From Methanoculleus sp. 7T (lineage in GTDB: Archaea > Halobacteriota > Methanomicrobia > Methanomicrobiales > Methanoculleaceae): a stretch of 64,000 nucleotides of DNA. This document shows positions 16,178 through 24,210 of the stretch, piece by piece (positions within the stretch are counted from its first letter, which is position 1; each line of letters starts with the position of its first letter). The notes under the pieces are model-generated. The model saw only the letters and a list, made by a program, of their open reading frames with translations. It ran no database searches and was not told where the DNA came from. The stretch covers positions 744,001 to 808,000 of the forward strand of contig NZ_JALPRP010000001.1 of the NCBI RefSeq assembly GCF_023195915.1, in the 5' to 3' direction. A program made the translations under genes and the position numbers.

Positions 16178-16470
16178 CTATCCCTGATGGCAGCCAACAG
16201 CACCATTAGCCTCCGGGCACGCGGTGGGAGTCCGGGATCCGACGTCAATCAGGGTTCCCGGCCCCCGCAAGATGCTGCGTGCGGCTTCCCCGATTGAGGC
16301 GTCAGCGTTCCTCCCCTTAACGTTTCTGTGCATTCCCTTGAACTGTCATCGCGGTTCAGGCCCGCCGGATCTCCCAAAATAACCGTGAACAATCTGATTC
16401 ATGAGTGGGACGGCCGATCTCCAGTCGAAATCGACCTTGACCGTCATCTCGCGGGTTTGAGAACTCACGC
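16178..16470 (-). repeat. Leader repeat, copy 4
   Basis: A non-coding copy of the leader upstream of the exported-protein gene starting at 16127. It shares GCAACGGCTATCCC, GGGCACGCGGTGGGAGTCC, GATTGAGGCGTCAGCGTTCC, AACGTTTCTGTGCATTCCCT (from 16319) and GATCTCCAGTCGAAATCGACC with copy 3. The short hairpin GATACCG/CGGTATC has decayed here (GATGCTGCGTGCGGCTTC). The following 200 bases to the toxin remnants hold only weak similarity to the permease-distal end of copies 2 and 3. Confidence 0.7.
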
Positions 16471-16667
16471 CGACCTGAACCCCGCAAAAAACGTCTGATG
16501 CTGAAACCCGGCGAGATTGCCGGCCCCCAGACCATGTTCAGGTGGACGTGCGCGTTGCCGGGGGACACTCTCCTACTTCGGGCCCCGGCACCCGGGAAGG
16601 TCCCGCAGGAGACCGCACAACATCCCCCATACAAACCTTCATCAGGCAAACCGAGGCCTACCTCAAT

Positions 16668-16912
16668 AGGCCTAGCACCACCATCAAGATCGACACCGAA
16701 CTCAAGGGACGGCTCAACGTCCTGAAGGTCCATCCCCAGGAGTCATACAGCGAGGGAATCAGGCGTCTGGTGGCTATAGCAGTCGACGAGGAGCCGCTCA
16801 GTGAAGAGACGATACGGGAACTCTCGAACGGTCGCTTGAGGATCTTAAGGCCGGGAGAGTCTGGAGAGTCTACACTCTGGATGAGGTCATGGCGGAGCTG
16901 AAGGAGGAATGA
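16668..16912 (+). pseudogene. RelB/RHH-type antitoxin, start lost and frameshifted
   Basis: The frame reads PSTTIKIDTELKGRLNVLKV and then ESYSEGIRRLVAIA, the pattern of a methanogen antitoxin with a ribbon-helix-helix N terminus. The codon where ATG is expected (16668) is AGG. Near 16833 the reading must shift by one base to give LEDLKAGRV and a proper end VMAELKEE followed by TGA, and a small duplication (GTCTGGAGAGTC) interrupts that end. The TGA overlaps the ATG of the toxin gene, as in an intact pair. It is therefore a broken antitoxin. Confidence 0.7.
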
Positions 16913-17182
16913 CCTACCGCGTGGTCATCACCGCGACGGCCCGTCACAACCTCGAGGAGCATTCCACGACCCATAGCAGTGCGGATTGGTGAGGAACTCG
17001 CATCGCTCGCCAGCGAAACCGACCCAAAGAAGCATCTCAAGAAACTGAAGGAGCCGGACAATCCTGCGTTCTCCCCGCTCAGGGTCGGGGACCACCGGGC
17101 GATCCTCTCGATCATCGACGACCTCCTGGTGATCCATGTCATCGCGGTCGGTCACCGGAGCAGGGCTTACCGGAGGTTCTGA
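16909..17182 (+). pseudogene. RelE/ParE-type toxin, frameshifted
   Basis: It begins MTYRVVITATARHNLEE and then runs into a stop after small insertions relative to the second copy at 18.1 kb. In another frame it continues AVRIGEELASLASETDPKKH, a central LKEPDNPAFSPLRVGDHRAI and an end typical of RelE (SRAYRRF). RelE toxins cut mRNA at the ribosome. Both partners of this pair are broken, so neither should act. Confidence 0.75.
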
Positions 17183-17294
17183 CCACAGTGTCACAACAGG
17201 GCGGCCCTCCGACAGGAGTCAAATGAAGAACCTCTCCGGTGGGGATTAAATTCATCTACCCGGACGTTGTCAGATCCGATAGGACCAAAAAAGC

Positions 17295-17867
17295 ATGCTG
17301 CGTCTCGCCCCTACCTGCCCAAGCCCCTATTGCGACGACATCAGGATGAACCGGGCCTTCATCCGCGATATAGATGATAACGACCACCCAGTCGAGATCC
17401 CAATCGGATGGTGGTGTCCGCGATGCGGCTGGCTTGTGAATGATATCACCGAAGAGAAAATTATCGCAATCCACGACACCCTTATTGCGTTGCACGATCG
17501 GCCAGAAGACAGGGGGTGGGAGGGGCTGAAGGACCCAGGCTGTGTCGAGACTTGGGTCAGCCTCTGGAATGACTACTGGGTATGCCAGGAGAACATCTAC
17601 AGGAAGGCCGCCTGGTTCCTTGAGGTAGTCACAAACGGGCATGGGTTCTGGCAGGGGAACAAACGAACCGCATACACGGCCACAGACGTACTCATACTGC
17701 GCGCAAACGGGTACATATTTGATGCAGATGCAGAAGAGGTGGACCGGTTCATGGTCACACTGGCCGACCTCGACGACGACGGCAACAGCAGGTATACCCT
17801 GGACGAGGTTGAAGACTGGATTCGCGCAAATGCAAAAAGGATAGATATCTTTTCAGTGCCGACTTAA
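17295..17867 (+). CDS. Doc/Fic-domain protein with N-terminal zinc ribbon
   Basis: A 190-residue protein. The N terminus carries CPSPYC and WWCPRCGW, a four-cysteine zinc-ribbon candidate. The C-terminal two thirds is a Doc-like Fic domain with the motif HGFWQGNKRTAYTA (His near residue 116), close to HxFxxGNKR of Doc phosphotransferase toxins. The DVLILRANGY stretch following the motif is also usual. Doc toxins phosphorylate elongation factor Tu and are held by Phd, and no Phd-like gene adjoins this one. The start at 17295 lacks a clear ribosome-binding site. It lies between two decayed RelE copies and overlaps the convergent small gene by 15 bases. Confidence 0.7.
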   Translation: MLRLAPTCPSPYCDDIRMNRAFIRDIDDNDHPVEIPIGWWCPRCGWLVNDITEEKIIAIHDTLIALHDRPEDRGWEGLKDPGCVETWVSLWNDYWVCQENIYRKAAWFLEVVTNGHGFWQGNKRTAYTATDVLILRANGYIFDADAEEVDRFMVTLADLDDDGNSRYTLDEVEDWIRANAKRIDIFSVPT

Positions 17868-17996
17868 GAGTTCCAGCGCTTTCTGGTTCTTCTTGATAGA
17901 AGCCTCTAGTGCGCGCTTCTCGAATGGAGTCAGTCCCATGCAGATGAAATTTTTGGGCCCCTCCTTTTGATGCCGGTCACCTGATGCATACACCAT
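17853..17996 (-). CDS. Small protein of 47 residues, function unknown
   Basis: A short gene convergent with the Doc-like gene, with which it shares its last 15 bases. The ATG at 17996 has a very good AAGGAG site five bases upstream. The protein ends with a helix rich in Lys and Leu (LEASIKKNQKALELLSRH) and contains FICMGLTPFEKRAL. I do not recognise it. Its size, its own promoter with a palindrome, and its setting among toxin-antitoxin genes make an antitoxin or DNA-binding role possible, but nothing shows this directly. Confidence 0.5.
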   Translation of the reverse strand: MVYASGDRHQKEGPKNFICMGLTPFEKRALEASIKKNQKALELLSRH

Positions 17997-18014
17997 ATTG
18001 ACTCCTTCCCTGTG

Positions 18015-18031
18015 ATAACTATGATAGTTAT
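18015..18031 (-). promoter_or_regulatory. Perfect 17-bp palindrome in promoter of the small gene
   Basis: The sequence ATAACTAT-g-ATAGTTAT lies 19 bases upstream of the 47-residue gene and abuts an AT-rich ATTATAAC stretch. Perfect symmetry around one base is typical of an operator for a dimeric regulator such as an autoregulating antitoxin. Confidence 0.5.
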
Positions 18032-18116
18032 AATGTCGGATTAACCTTTCGAGAGCGACTGCACAAATTTTCTCGTGCCCACGGCCCGGGAGGTATGTCC
18101 TCTTTTGTTTGGGGGA

Positions 18117-18338
18117 GCATTCCCGGACCCAGCAGTGCGGATTGGTGAGGAACTCGCATCGCTCGCCGGCGAAACCGACCCGAAGAAGCATCTCAAGAAA
18201 CTGAAGGAGCCGGACAACCCCGCGTTCTACTCGCTCAGGGTCGGGGACTACCGGGCGATCCTCTCGATCATCGACGACCTCCTGGTGATCCACGTCATCG
18301 AGGTCAGCCACTTGGGCAGGGTTTACCGGAGGTTCTGA
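18117..18338 (+). pseudogene. RelE-type toxin, 5'-truncated second copy
   Basis: The frame contains PAVRIGEELASLAGETDPKKH, KEPDNPAFYSLRVGDYRAIL and an end SHLGRVYRRF followed by TGA. It matches the 17-kb copy almost base for base but lacks the first 20 or so codons and any start or antitoxin. It retains the intact central residues. It is a remnant of a second RelBE locus or of a duplication that enclosed the Doc gene. Confidence 0.75.
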
Positions 18339-18509
18339 CCGGGATACCACTGCACAGTGGTATCCCGGGCGTGCATTCCTAGAGCACGCCCAGCAACTGT
18401 CCATCACCGGGAAATCTCCGGGAACCCCCGGTCGCCGCCAGCCTCACCGCCCCCTAACCATCACGGTTTATCACCCGGCGCTCCCAATACCTACAAAAGA
18501 GGCTACACC

Positions 18510-19328
18510 ATGGAGATCGCGTTTACCAAACTGCAGGGAAACGGCAATGACTTTATCCTGATCGACGAGCACGACCGGGAGATCATTCCCGAAGAGATGA
18601 AAGGATCATTTGCAGCACTCTACTGCGACCGCAGGTTCGGCATCGGCGCCGACGGGATCCTCTTCCTCCAGGCATCAGAGAAAGCCGATATCCGGATGCG
18701 GCTCTTCCAGCCTGACGAGAGCGAAGCGGCGATGTGCGGGAACGGCATTCGGTGTCTTGCAAAGTACGCCTACGACGCAGGCTACGTAAAGGAATCCTGC
18801 TCGGTCGAGACCGGGGCCGGGGTCGTCCCGGTCACGATGCGGTATGCGGACGACGAGTTCACCGCGACCATCACCATGCCGACACCCGCGTTCGAGCGGA
18901 GCGCTATTCCCGCCGCCGGGACCGGCGAATACAAGGAAAATATCAGGGGATTCACCGTCTATGCTGTAAACACCGGTGTTCCCCATGCCGTTGTCTTCGC
19001 GAAAGAGATCGGCGCCGTCGATATCGCCACGGTCGGTCCCGCCATCAGGAACCACCCCACCTTCCCCGAAGGCGCGAACGTCGACTTCGTTGAGAGAGCC
19101 GGCGACGACACGCTCCGGATCCGGACGTTTGAGCGCGGCGTCGAGGGCGAAACCTTCAGTTGCGGCACCGGCGCCACCGCGTCGGCGGCGGTCGCCCACC
19201 ACCTCGGCTATGTCGGAGAGACTGTGCGGGTGGAGACAAAAGGGGGCCCGCTCGTCATCCGTTTCGGGGAGGCCGTCACCATGGAAGGCCCCGCCAGCAC
19301 GGTCTTTGCGGGCGTTATACCCTTCTGA
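18510..19328 (+). CDS. dapF: Diaminopimelate epimerase
   Basis: A 272-residue enzyme converting LL- to meso-diaminopimelate in lysine synthesis. The two catalytic cysteines are visible: Cys76 in MCGNGIRC, and the second in FSCGTGATAS near residue 213. The substrate-binding LQGNGNDFILID at the N terminus is also intact. The ATG at 18510 begins this conserved N terminus, so the upstream in-frame extension was rejected. Other lysine genes are not adjacent. It is convergent with radB, and the two overlap by 14 bases. Confidence 0.95.
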   Translation: MEIAFTKLQGNGNDFILIDEHDREIIPEEMKGSFAALYCDRRFGIGADGILFLQASEKADIRMRLFQPDESEAAMCGNGIRCLAKYAYDAGYVKESCSVETGAGVVPVTMRYADDEFTATITMPTPAFERSAIPAAGTGEYKENIRGFTVYAVNTGVPHAVVFAKEIGAVDIATVGPAIRNHPTFPEGANVDFVERAGDDTLRIRTFERGVEGETFSCGTGATASAAVAHHLGYVGETVRVETKGGPLVIRFGEAVTMEGPASTVFAGVIPF

Positions 19329-19992
19329 TCCCGTCTTCTGTAAGCACAAAATCGAACGAGAGCCCTTCCGGCCGGGACCGGTGCTTCCGGAGCATCGCCC
19401 GCCGGGCGCTATCCCTTTTTTCGAGCCTGATTATGGCCTTTGAGATATGCTCGAGCGCCGTCCCCCCAAGGCCCGAGACCCGGTCCCGCTCCACGTCCAT
19501 AAAGATCTGGTTGGTGATCAGGACCGGGATATCGTACTTCTTCGCAAGACCGAGGAGTTTGACCATGTGGTGCGAGAGGTTCCGGAGCGCCTCCCGCCCG
19601 AGGTCGAGTTCTGTCCGGTAGAGGGCGGTCGCCGAGTCCATCACCAGCAGGCCCACGGGGGCGTCGTCTCGCTTCCGGAGCAGCCCCTCCGCATCGGCGA
19701 TCATCGCCCCCTGCTGGGCGAAATCGATCGGCTCGAAGAGGTAGAGCCGGTTTGCAAACTCCCCGGCATTCTCCCCGGCAATCTGGGTGAACCGCTCCAC
19801 CGAGAACCCCTCGGTATCGATGTAGACGACCGAGTTCCCGGACCGGATGGTCGCCACCGCCGCCATCAGGCAGAGGGTGCTCTTGCCGCTCGCGGGTTCC
19901 CCGTAGATCTGCGTGATCGTCCGCCGCTCAAGCCCTCCGCCCAGAAGGTCGTCGAGGGCCTGATTCCCCGTGCCGACACGGTCCGGCTTCAT
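19315..19992 (-). CDS. radB: RadB, RecA-family recombination paralogue
   Basis: A 225-residue protein with Walker A GEPASGKST at residues 31-39 and a Walker B-like region LLVMDSATALYR. It lacks the N-terminal helix-hairpin-helix domain of RadA, as expected for RadB, which binds single-stranded DNA and assists RadA filament formation. The ATG overlaps the larC stop (ATGA), so the longer frame running upstream is rejected and the two genes are coupled. The same pairing with larC is not functionally explained. Confidence 0.92.
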   Translation of the reverse strand: MKPDRVGTGNQALDDLLGGGLERRTITQIYGEPASGKSTLCLMAAVATIRSGNSVVYIDTEGFSVERFTQIAGENAGEFANRLYLFEPIDFAQQGAMIADAEGLLRKRDDAPVGLLVMDSATALYRTELDLGREALRNLSHHMVKLLGLAKKYDIPVLITNQIFMDVERDRVSGLGGTALEHISKAIIRLEKRDSARRAMLRKHRSRPEGLSFDFVLTEDGIRRV

Positions 19993-21182
19993 AGCGCGAG
20001 CACGCCCCGCTCGATGAAGAGGCGGCGTGCAGCCGCTTCGACGGTCCCGGCAACCTCGCGGAGCGGGATTCCAAGTTCCCGGGCGCATGCCGCCGTCTGG
20101 TCGTACTCCGGCTTGAAGGAGGTGATCTTCCCGCCCGACCATCCGCACTTCACGTCGATCGTCCACTCCCGGTCCCGGAGCGTCACTGTTATCGGCTCAA
20201 CCGTCCGCTCGGCGACGGACCGGTGGACCATCGGTATGCACCGTATACCAAGCGTCCCGAGCTCCCGGGCCATCACCCCCACGAGGCGGTCGGTCGCATC
20301 CGGATGGGAGACCACACGGACAAGGTGGCCGCTCCGCCCCTTCTTCATCACCGCAGGGACGGCGCTTGCGTCCCGAGCCCCCTCCTCCATCAGGCGGCTG
20401 ATCGTGTAGGCGAGGGCCTCTCCGGTCACGTCGTCCACGTTCGTCTCGAGGATGTCGACCCGGTCGCCGCCGGCCCGGCCCTCCACGGAGAGGAGCATCG
20501 AGCGGAGGACGTTCGGTCTTCCAGCCGGGTTCCTGCTCCCAGCCCCGTAGCCGACCGCCCTGATAGCGCGAGGACCGAGGTCCTCCGGCCTGACCGTCGA
20601 GAACTCGGCAAGGAGAGCGGCACCCGTCGGGGTGCAGAGTTCCCGCTCCTCGTCTCCGGGGACGGTTCGCAGGTCCGATGCGGCAAGGATCGCCACGGTC
20701 GCCGGGGCGGGAATGGGGAAGGTCCCGTGTGCACCTACTGCAAATCCTCGGCCGAGGGCCACCGGGAGGACGGCCACCCCATCGACGCCGAGAGAGTGAA
20801 GGGCGGTGCAGGCACCCACCACGTCGGCGATGGCGTCGTCCGCGCCCACCTCGTGGAAATGCGCCCCGGGTCCATGAATGCTCTCCTCGGCCCGGTGTAT
20901 CCTAAGGAAAACCCGCCGCGCCATCTCCCGTGCGGAGGCGGGAGCGTCGCTCTCGGCCACCCGGTCGAGCACCTCGGCAAGAGTGCGGTGATCCACCGGG
21001 GCATGCGCCTTCACCTGGACCGCCCGGATGCCGGAGCGATCTACCCGCTCTATCGTCGGTTCACCGACGACCGAACGCATGGCTGCCCGAACAAGCCCCT
21101 CGTCCGCTCCCAGATCGAGGAGAGAACCGATGATCATGTCGCCCGCAGCCCCGTTGAACGGGTCGAAGAGAAGTATGTTCAT
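19989..21182 (-). CDS. larC: Nickel-pincer cofactor nickel insertase LarC-like protein (DUF111)
   Basis: A 397-residue protein that opens with the family hallmark FDPFNGAAGDMIIGSLLDLG and has a His-rich centre (HGPGAHFHEVGADDAIAD). LarC inserts nickel into the pyridinium bis-thiocarboxylate mononucleotide that serves lactate racemase and relatives. Many methanogens carry larC without a known client enzyme, and LarB and LarE are not in the window. The gene starts at the ATG at 21182, roughly 30 bases from a TATA-like box, so the transcript may be nearly leaderless. radB follows with an overlapping start. Confidence 0.88.
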   Translation of the reverse strand: MNILLFDPFNGAAGDMIIGSLLDLGADEGLVRAAMRSVVGEPTIERVDRSGIRAVQVKAHAPVDHRTLAEVLDRVAESDAPASAREMARRVFLRIHRAEESIHGPGAHFHEVGADDAIADVVGACTALHSLGVDGVAVLPVALGRGFAVGAHGTFPIPAPATVAILAASDLRTVPGDEERELCTPTGAALLAEFSTVRPEDLGPRAIRAVGYGAGSRNPAGRPNVLRSMLLSVEGRAGGDRVDILETNVDDVTGEALAYTISRLMEEGARDASAVPAVMKKGRSGHLVRVVSHPDATDRLVGVMARELGTLGIRCIPMVHRSVAERTVEPITVTLRDREWTIDVKCGWSGGKITSFKPEYDQTAACARELGIPLREVAGTVEAAARRLFIERGVLAL

Positions 21183-21195
21183 GCGTCTCCAGTAC

Positions 21196-21217
21196 TTATA
21201 AATCCCCGAAATATAAG
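21196..21217. promoter_or_regulatory. Divergent TATA boxes for larC and cdc48
   Basis: The 46-base gap holds TTATAAAT (21196-21203) facing the cdc48 start and CTTATATT on the minus strand (21210-21217) facing larC. Each is about 26-35 bases from its ATG, so both transcripts should have very short leaders. The two boxes overlap in the region they occupy, so initiation in one direction may exclude the other. Confidence 0.55.
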
Positions 21218-21228
21218 AACTAGAGGTA

Positions 21229-23643
21229 ATGCCCGAGATATACTTGAAAGTAGATAGCGCTTATCCGGAGGATCAGGGCGCAGGCAAGGCACGGCTTGAC
21301 CCTGATACCATGCTCCAGCTCAGGCTCAGCCCCGGAGATCTTGTTGCTATCGAAGGAAAGCGTCGCACCGTGGCCAAGGTCTGGCGTGCCATGGTGAACG
21401 ACTGGCATCAGGGGAAGGTCCGGATCGATAATTTTACTCGGCTCAACACCGGCGCCAGCATCGGGGACCGGGTGAAGATAAAGACGCTGGACGAGGAGAT
21501 CGAGGCGAAACGGGTGGTGCTCGCGCCGCCCGAGGATCTCCCCAAGCAGCTTCCCATCAACTACAGCAGCGTCGTCAACAAACTGATCGACTTTCCCATC
21601 GTGAAGAACGATTCCGTGCCGATCCAGGCTGGGCTCCCGTTCATGCAGCCCCAACTGGTTGCGTTCAAGGCCGTGGTGGTCGAACCGGAGAACGCTGTGA
21701 TCATCACCAAGAACACGAAGATCGAGTTCTCCGAGAAGCCTGCAGCCGGGTTTGAGGGCGTAAAGAGGATCAGCTACGAGGACATCGGCGGCCTGAAGGG
21801 CGAGTTGCAGCGGGTCCGCGAGACGATCGAACTCCCTATGCGCCACCCCGAGATCTTCCGGAAGCTCGGGATCGAGCCTCCGAAGGGCGTCCTCCTCTAC
21901 GGCCCGCCGGGGACCGGGAAGACCCTCATCGCAAAGGCGGTCGCAAGCGAGAGCGGAGCGCACTTCATCTCCATAGCAGGACCGGAAGTGATCTCGAAGT
22001 ATTATGGGGAGAGCGAACAGCGGCTCCGCGAGGTCTTCGAGGACGCCCGGCAGCATGCGCCGGCCATCATCTTCATCGACGAACTCGACTCCATCGCTCC
22101 CCGGCGCGAGGAGGTGACGGGAGAGGTCGAGCGGCGTGTGGTGGCGCAGCTCTTGACGATGATGGACGGGCTTGAGGAGCGGGGGCAGGTTGTGGTGATC
22201 GGGGCCACGAACCGGCTCGACGCCATCGACCCGGCCCTTCGCCGTCCGGGACGGTTCGACCGCGAGATCGAGATCGGGGTTCCCCCGGAGGACGATCGGG
22301 CCCAGGTGCTCCAGATCCATACCCGGGGTATGCCGCTTGCGGACGATGTAGATATCAGCTACATCGCCCAGCAGACGCACGGGTTTGTCGGGGCAGACCT
22401 CGCCGCCCTCGCCCGTGAGGCGGCGATCAAGGCCCTGCGGCGCTACCTCCCCGAGATCGACATGGAGGCAGAGGAGATCCCGCCCGAGATCCTCGAGAAG
22501 ATGGAGGTGCAGAGCAAGGACTTCCGCGAAGCCCTCCGTGACGTGGGCCCGAGCGCCATGCGGGAGATCCTCCTTGAGGTGCCCCACACTACATGGGAGG
22601 ATGTGGGCGGCCTTGCTGAGGCGAAGCAGGACATCCGCGAGGCTGTGGAGTACCCGCTCACCCAGCGGGAGCGGTTCGAGGACCTCGGGATCGAGCCCCC
22701 GAAGGGCGTTCTCCTCTACGGCCCGCCTGGGACCGGGAAGACCCTCATCGCAAAGGCGGTCGCAAGCGAGAGCGGGGCGAACTTCGTGCCGGTCAAGGGC
22801 CCCCAACTCCTCTCGAAGTGGGTCGGGGAGAGCGAGCGGGCGGTCCGGGAAGTCTTCAAGAAGGCCCGGCAGGTGGCTCCGTCCATCATCTTCTTCGATG
22901 AACTGGATGCTCTCGCTCCCGCACGGGGCGGCACCGAGTCGCACGTCATCGAGAGCGTCTTAAACCAGATCCTCACCGAGATCGACGGCCTTGAGGAACT
23001 CCGCGGCGTGGTGGTCATGGGAGCGACAAACCGGCCCGATATGGTCGATCCGGCGCTGCTCCGGCCCGGGCGGTTCGACCGGCTCGTCTATATCGGGGAG
23101 CCCGGACGGGACGACCGGGAGAAGATTCTCGCGATCCATACCCGATACGTGCCGATTGAAGGCTCTGCGGTAGAAGAACTCGTGGAGATGACGGAAGGGC
23201 TCTCGGAGAACGAGATCGAGGATATGATGCTGACCGTCGGGGCCGGCAGCCGGGTGAGCGTCGAAGACATGAGAGGGCGTCGCGCCGCGATTGCCGCGAG
23301 CGATAACGAGGGGCTTCGCCGGTATCTCCGGAGGAAGAAGATCGTCGACCTCCTCACCCAGCAGAATGTGAGCCTCGACGACCCGACACGGGACCGGCTG
23401 ATCAAGAAGATTGCCGCCGATACCGAGGGATTCGTCGGGTCGGACCTCGAGGCGCTCGGCAGGGAGGCAGCAATGCTCGCGATGCGGGAGGGAGACCTCC
23501 AGGTGAACCCTTCGCACTTCGACCGTGCTCGGGAGAAGGTGCACGCGACGATGAACGAACGGCTGCGGCAGTACTACCAGAAGGTGCAGCAGCACTTCAA
23601 GGGCGGACTGCCGAAGGAAGTCCAGCCGCTGGAATACCAGTGA
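21229..23643 (+). CDS. CDC48/VCP-type AAA ATPase
   Basis: An 804-residue archaeal CDC48 homologue. An N-terminal double-psi-barrel domain (about 1-180) is followed by two AAA modules with Walker A GPPGTGKT at residues 225 and 498. The Walker B motifs are [14 protein letters not shown] and [15 protein letters not shown], and second-region-of-homology arginines occur in both modules. The C-terminal 80 residues contain an unusual insert-like helical segment ([20 protein letters not shown]). It unfolds proteins for the proteasome and other clients. The ATG is preceded by GAGGT and followed by a normal N domain. A hairpin with a T run follows the stop. Confidence 0.95.
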   Translation: MPEIYLKVDSAYPEDQGAGKARLDPDTMLQLRLSPGDLVAIEGKRRTVAKVWRAMVNDWHQGKVRIDNFTRLNTGASIGDRVKIKTLDEEIEAKRVVLAPPEDLPKQLPINYSSVVNKLIDFPIVKNDSVPIQAGLPFMQPQLVAFKAVVVEPENAVIITKNTKIEFSEKPAAGFEGVKRISYEDIGGLKGELQRVRETIELPMRHPEIFRKLGIEPPKGVLLYGPPGTGKTLIAKAVASESGAHFISIAGPEVISKYYGESEQRLREVFEDARQHAPAIIFIDELDSIAPRREEVTGEVERRVVAQLLTMMDGLEERGQVVVIGATNRLDAIDPALRRPGRFDREIEIGVPPEDDRAQVLQIHTRGMPLADDVDISYIAQQTHGFVGADLAALAREAAIKALRRYLPEIDMEAEEIPPEILEKMEVQSKDFREALRDVGPSAMREILLEVPHTTWEDVGGLAEAKQDIREAVEYPLTQRERFEDLGIEPPKGVLLYGPPGTGKTLIAKAVASESGANFVPVKGPQLLSKWVGESERAVREVFKKARQVAPSIIFFDELDALAPARGGTESHVIESVLNQILTEIDGLEELRGVVVMGATNRPDMVDPALLRPGRFDRLVYIGEPGRDDREKILAIHTRYVPIEGSAVEELVEMTEGLSENEIEDMMLTVGAGSRVSVEDMRGRRAAIAASDNEGLRRYLRRKKIVDLLTQQNVSLDDPTRDRLIKKIAADTEGFVGSDLEALGREAAMLAMREGDLQVNPSHFDRAREKVHATMNERLRQYYQKVQQHFKGGLPKEVQPLEYQ

Positions 23644-23649
23644 GCGGGC

Positions 23650-23685
23650 TTCCGGGGAGTAAAAACCCCGGAAAGTCTCTTTTTA
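23650..23685 (+). terminator. Hairpin plus T-rich terminator after cdc48
   Basis: The 8-bp perfect stem TTCCGGGG/CCCCGGAA (23650-23657 and 23666-23673) with an A-rich loop is followed by TCTCTTTTT. It begins seven bases after the cdc48 TGA. Confidence 0.7.
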
Positions 23686-24210
23686 AAACGGGATCAATCC
23701 TCATCGGGACGCACCTGCCCGTCCAGGTCTTCCAGAGGATATTTACAAGAAATGCGCATGAGGCATAGCCTCGTGCTGCACGGATGAAGGCGGCCATTCT
23801 CGGGGCAGATCCCTGGGCACTGGACCGTGGTGGATGTCATCCCCGGGGAGGGGCCTCCTCGCACAAAATCATACCTAAAACCTCTCTCTGTAACCCCCAC
23901 CCCTCCCACACTTCGCGCTCCTCACTCACACCTACGGTGTTCGGACTCCTTCCCCGAAGGGGAAGTCGTCACTCGAAACCCTTCGGGTTTCTCACGCTCC
24001 CTTCGGTCGGCGAATCGCACCTGCAGTGCTCAAACTCCTGGCCTTTTCGGCTAGTCGCACTGCGCATCTAGCGATGCTCGAACGCCCGCCGGCACGCCCG
24101 GGCGTTTATCGCAACTGGGGGAGGGGCTGACGGGGAGGGGGGGCAAGCCCCCCCTCCCCTGTCTCACGCAAGGTGGCACCCACAAACCCCACCCCTCCCG
24201 GCCTCCGCCC
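23686..24210. other. Gene-free, hairpin-rich intergenic region
   Basis: This 525-base region between convergent genes contains no supportable gene. It holds a row of short hairpins (CACCTACGGTG, TTCCCCGAAGGGGAA, AAACCCTTCGGGTTT). It also holds a perfect 12-bp inverted repeat GGGGAGGGGGGG-caag-CCCCCCCTCCCC at 24132-24159 that could end transcription from either side. Near 23817 is GCACTGGACCGTGG, followed by C-rich and G-rich tracts. The same order of motifs is seen in the intergenic region near 35.8 kb, so part of it is a dispersed repeat. Confidence 0.6.

Noticed and set aside
17295-17867. Phd antitoxin partner for the Doc-like protein
   Set aside because: No Phd-like frame with the usual N-terminal sequence lies upstream. 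Upstream DNA holds only RelBE remnants, and the convergent 47-residue protein does not resemble Phd.
21220-22944. Minus-strand open frame of 574 codons opposite cdc48
   Set aside because: It is the mirror of a highly conserved AAA ATPase gene in GC-rich DNA. Its translation is rich in Arg, Leu, Asp and His with no domain pattern and no ribosome-binding site.
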